A program made the translations under genes and the position numbers. A stretch of 5,639 nucleotides of DNA, taken from the NCBI GenBank assembly GCA_003497505.1, contig DNNV01000282.1, forward strand, positions 1-5,639. The letters are read 5' to 3'. The stretch comes from Clostridiales bacterium (GTDB lineage Bacteria; Bacillota; Clostridia; Tissierellales; Sedimentibacteraceae). Below, in pieces: positions 4,997 through 5,639 of this stretch. Numbering within the stretch: position 1 is the stretch's first letter; every line of letters begins with the position of its first letter. A model generated the notes under the pieces. The model did not search any database. It saw only the letters and a program-made list of their open reading frames with translations, and was not told the origin of the DNA.

Positions 4997-5638
4997 TTAA
5001 TTCCCATCAACAGGCACTTCAAGGCTTCCCACCCTTATCCTGTCAATTTGTCTTATGTCAATCGGCTGCTTAAACATTACATTCAGTGATGAGCTCAGTG
5101 CGTTTGTGCTTGAGCCGCTCTGGTTTACTTCGGCCTCCGAGCCGTCCTTCAGAATAACTGTGACTGAATTACTGAAATCGTGATATGTTTTTTCTTCTGG
5201 TTTTAAAAGCTTGTTGCTAATTTCTACATTTATTGAAATAGGTGAAAACTTTATATTTTTAACTGTGTAATTCCTTCCGTTGATTTCTGCATCTTTGTTT
5301 GTTACTATAGTTCTGGAGGCATTTTTGTAATCTGCCCTGAAATTAATGTTCCATTCTCCTTCTGTAGTACCTAACTTGCTCATTATTTCATACTTGAAAT
5401 AGTAATTCTCCAACTCTGCCATATCTCTTATGTCAAATATATAGTAGTGAAATTCTGTTACCCCGGATTCTTCAACGTTAAAAAAGTTTCCGTATTTTAT
5501 ATCATCGGAATCATCCTTGTTGACAAAGCTAATGGTCCCCAGACTATATTTTTCCGAATCTGTGAAAGCCATCATGATGCACAGCTTGTTGTCTGCAAAG
5601 CCTATGTTTTCAATATATATGTCTCCTAAATTCCTTTC
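4997..5638 (-). CDS. DUF4179/DUF5643-like protein, C-terminal part (N-terminus outside window)
   Basis: The stop TAA is at 4999-4997 and the frame remains open to the right edge, giving 213 residues. The first ATGs in frame, at 5575 and 5572, have no ribosome binding site. The residues before them (DIYIENIGFADNKLCI) continue the same beta-rich pattern, so the true start lies beyond 5639. The visible part alternates short beta-strand segments: an early immunoglobulin-like portion, EWNINFRAD, then NYTVKNIKFSPISINVEI and SVTVILKDGSEAEV, ending in a PIDIRQIDRIRVGSLEVPV tail. This order resembles the extracytoplasmic DUF4179/DUF5643 proteins of Firmicutes, many of which are membrane-anchored and encoded beside ECF sigma factors as likely anti-sigma factors. 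The membrane segment and any sigma-binding N-terminus would be in the missing part, so the anti-sigma role is inference. It converges on the YfcC gene and shares its terminator. Confidence 0.65.
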   Translation of the reverse strand, partial: ERNLGDIYIENIGFADNKLCIMMAFTDSEKYSLGTISFVNKDDSDDIKYGNFFNVEESGVTEFHYYIFDIRDMAELENYYFKYEIMSKLGTTEGEWNINFRADYKNASRTIVTNKDAEINGRNYTVKNIKFSPISINVEISNKLLKPEEKTYHDFSNSVTVILKDGSEAEVNQSGSSTNALSSSLNVMFKQPIDIRQIDRIRVGSLEVPVDGN

Positions 5639-5639
5639 G

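Noticed and set aside
5573..5575. ATG at 5575 as the true start of the right-hand minus-strand gene.
   Set aside because: The frame stays open through the window edge, the upstream residues continue the domain pattern, and there is no ribosome binding site before this ATG.

Overview
The window looks like chromosomal DNA from a low-GC Gram-positive anaerobe, most likely a Clostridia-type Firmicute. Four things suggest this: strong AGGAGG-type ribosome binding sites, AT-rich intergenic DNA with sigma-A-like boxes, a YfcC-family carrier, and a DUF4179/DUF5643-like protein. The species cannot be named from the sequence. No rRNA, tRNA, CRISPR array, insertion sequence or phage gene was seen.

Left part (1-2707, all minus strand, visibly AT-rich): a surface-glycan type block. 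From upstream to downstream it holds a family-2 glycosyltransferase with a C-terminal TPR region (1643-2707), an intrinsic terminator (1517-1553), a sigma-A-like promoter (1472-1499), a glycerol-1-phosphate dehydrogenase (EgsA/AraM family, 340-1413), and the first 114 residues of a LicC-like nucleotidyltransferase (2-343, running off the left edge). The last two genes overlap by ATGA and are almost certainly translationally coupled. Together they suggest a short pathway: reduce dihydroxyacetone phosphate to sn-glycerol 1-phosphate, then activate a phosphorylated small molecule, possibly that same product, as a nucleotide diphosphate donor. The glycosyltransferase sits just upstream as a separate transcript.

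Middle (2708-3136): a divergent intergenic region of about 430 bases. It carries an extended -10 promoter for the glycosyltransferase on the minus strand. On the plus strand it carries a sigma-A-like promoter, a nested palindrome, a hairpin with a short T run, and a near-consensus sigma-54 (-24/-12) promoter with exact GG-N10-GC spacing just before the carrier gene.

Right part: a YfcC-family membrane carrier (3137-4882, plus strand) with an unusual insertion of roughly 75 residues after its first membrane segment. It is followed by a strong bidirectional terminator (4928-4964) shared with a convergent minus-strand gene (4997 to beyond 5639). That gene encodes the C-terminal part of a DUF4179/DUF5643-like, probably extracytoplasmic, protein.

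The most notable signal is regulatory: the carrier appears to be a single-gene transcription unit under sigma-54 control, with a palindromic candidate enhancer site about 90 bases upstream of the predicted transcription start. This implies an enhancer-binding activator encoded elsewhere.
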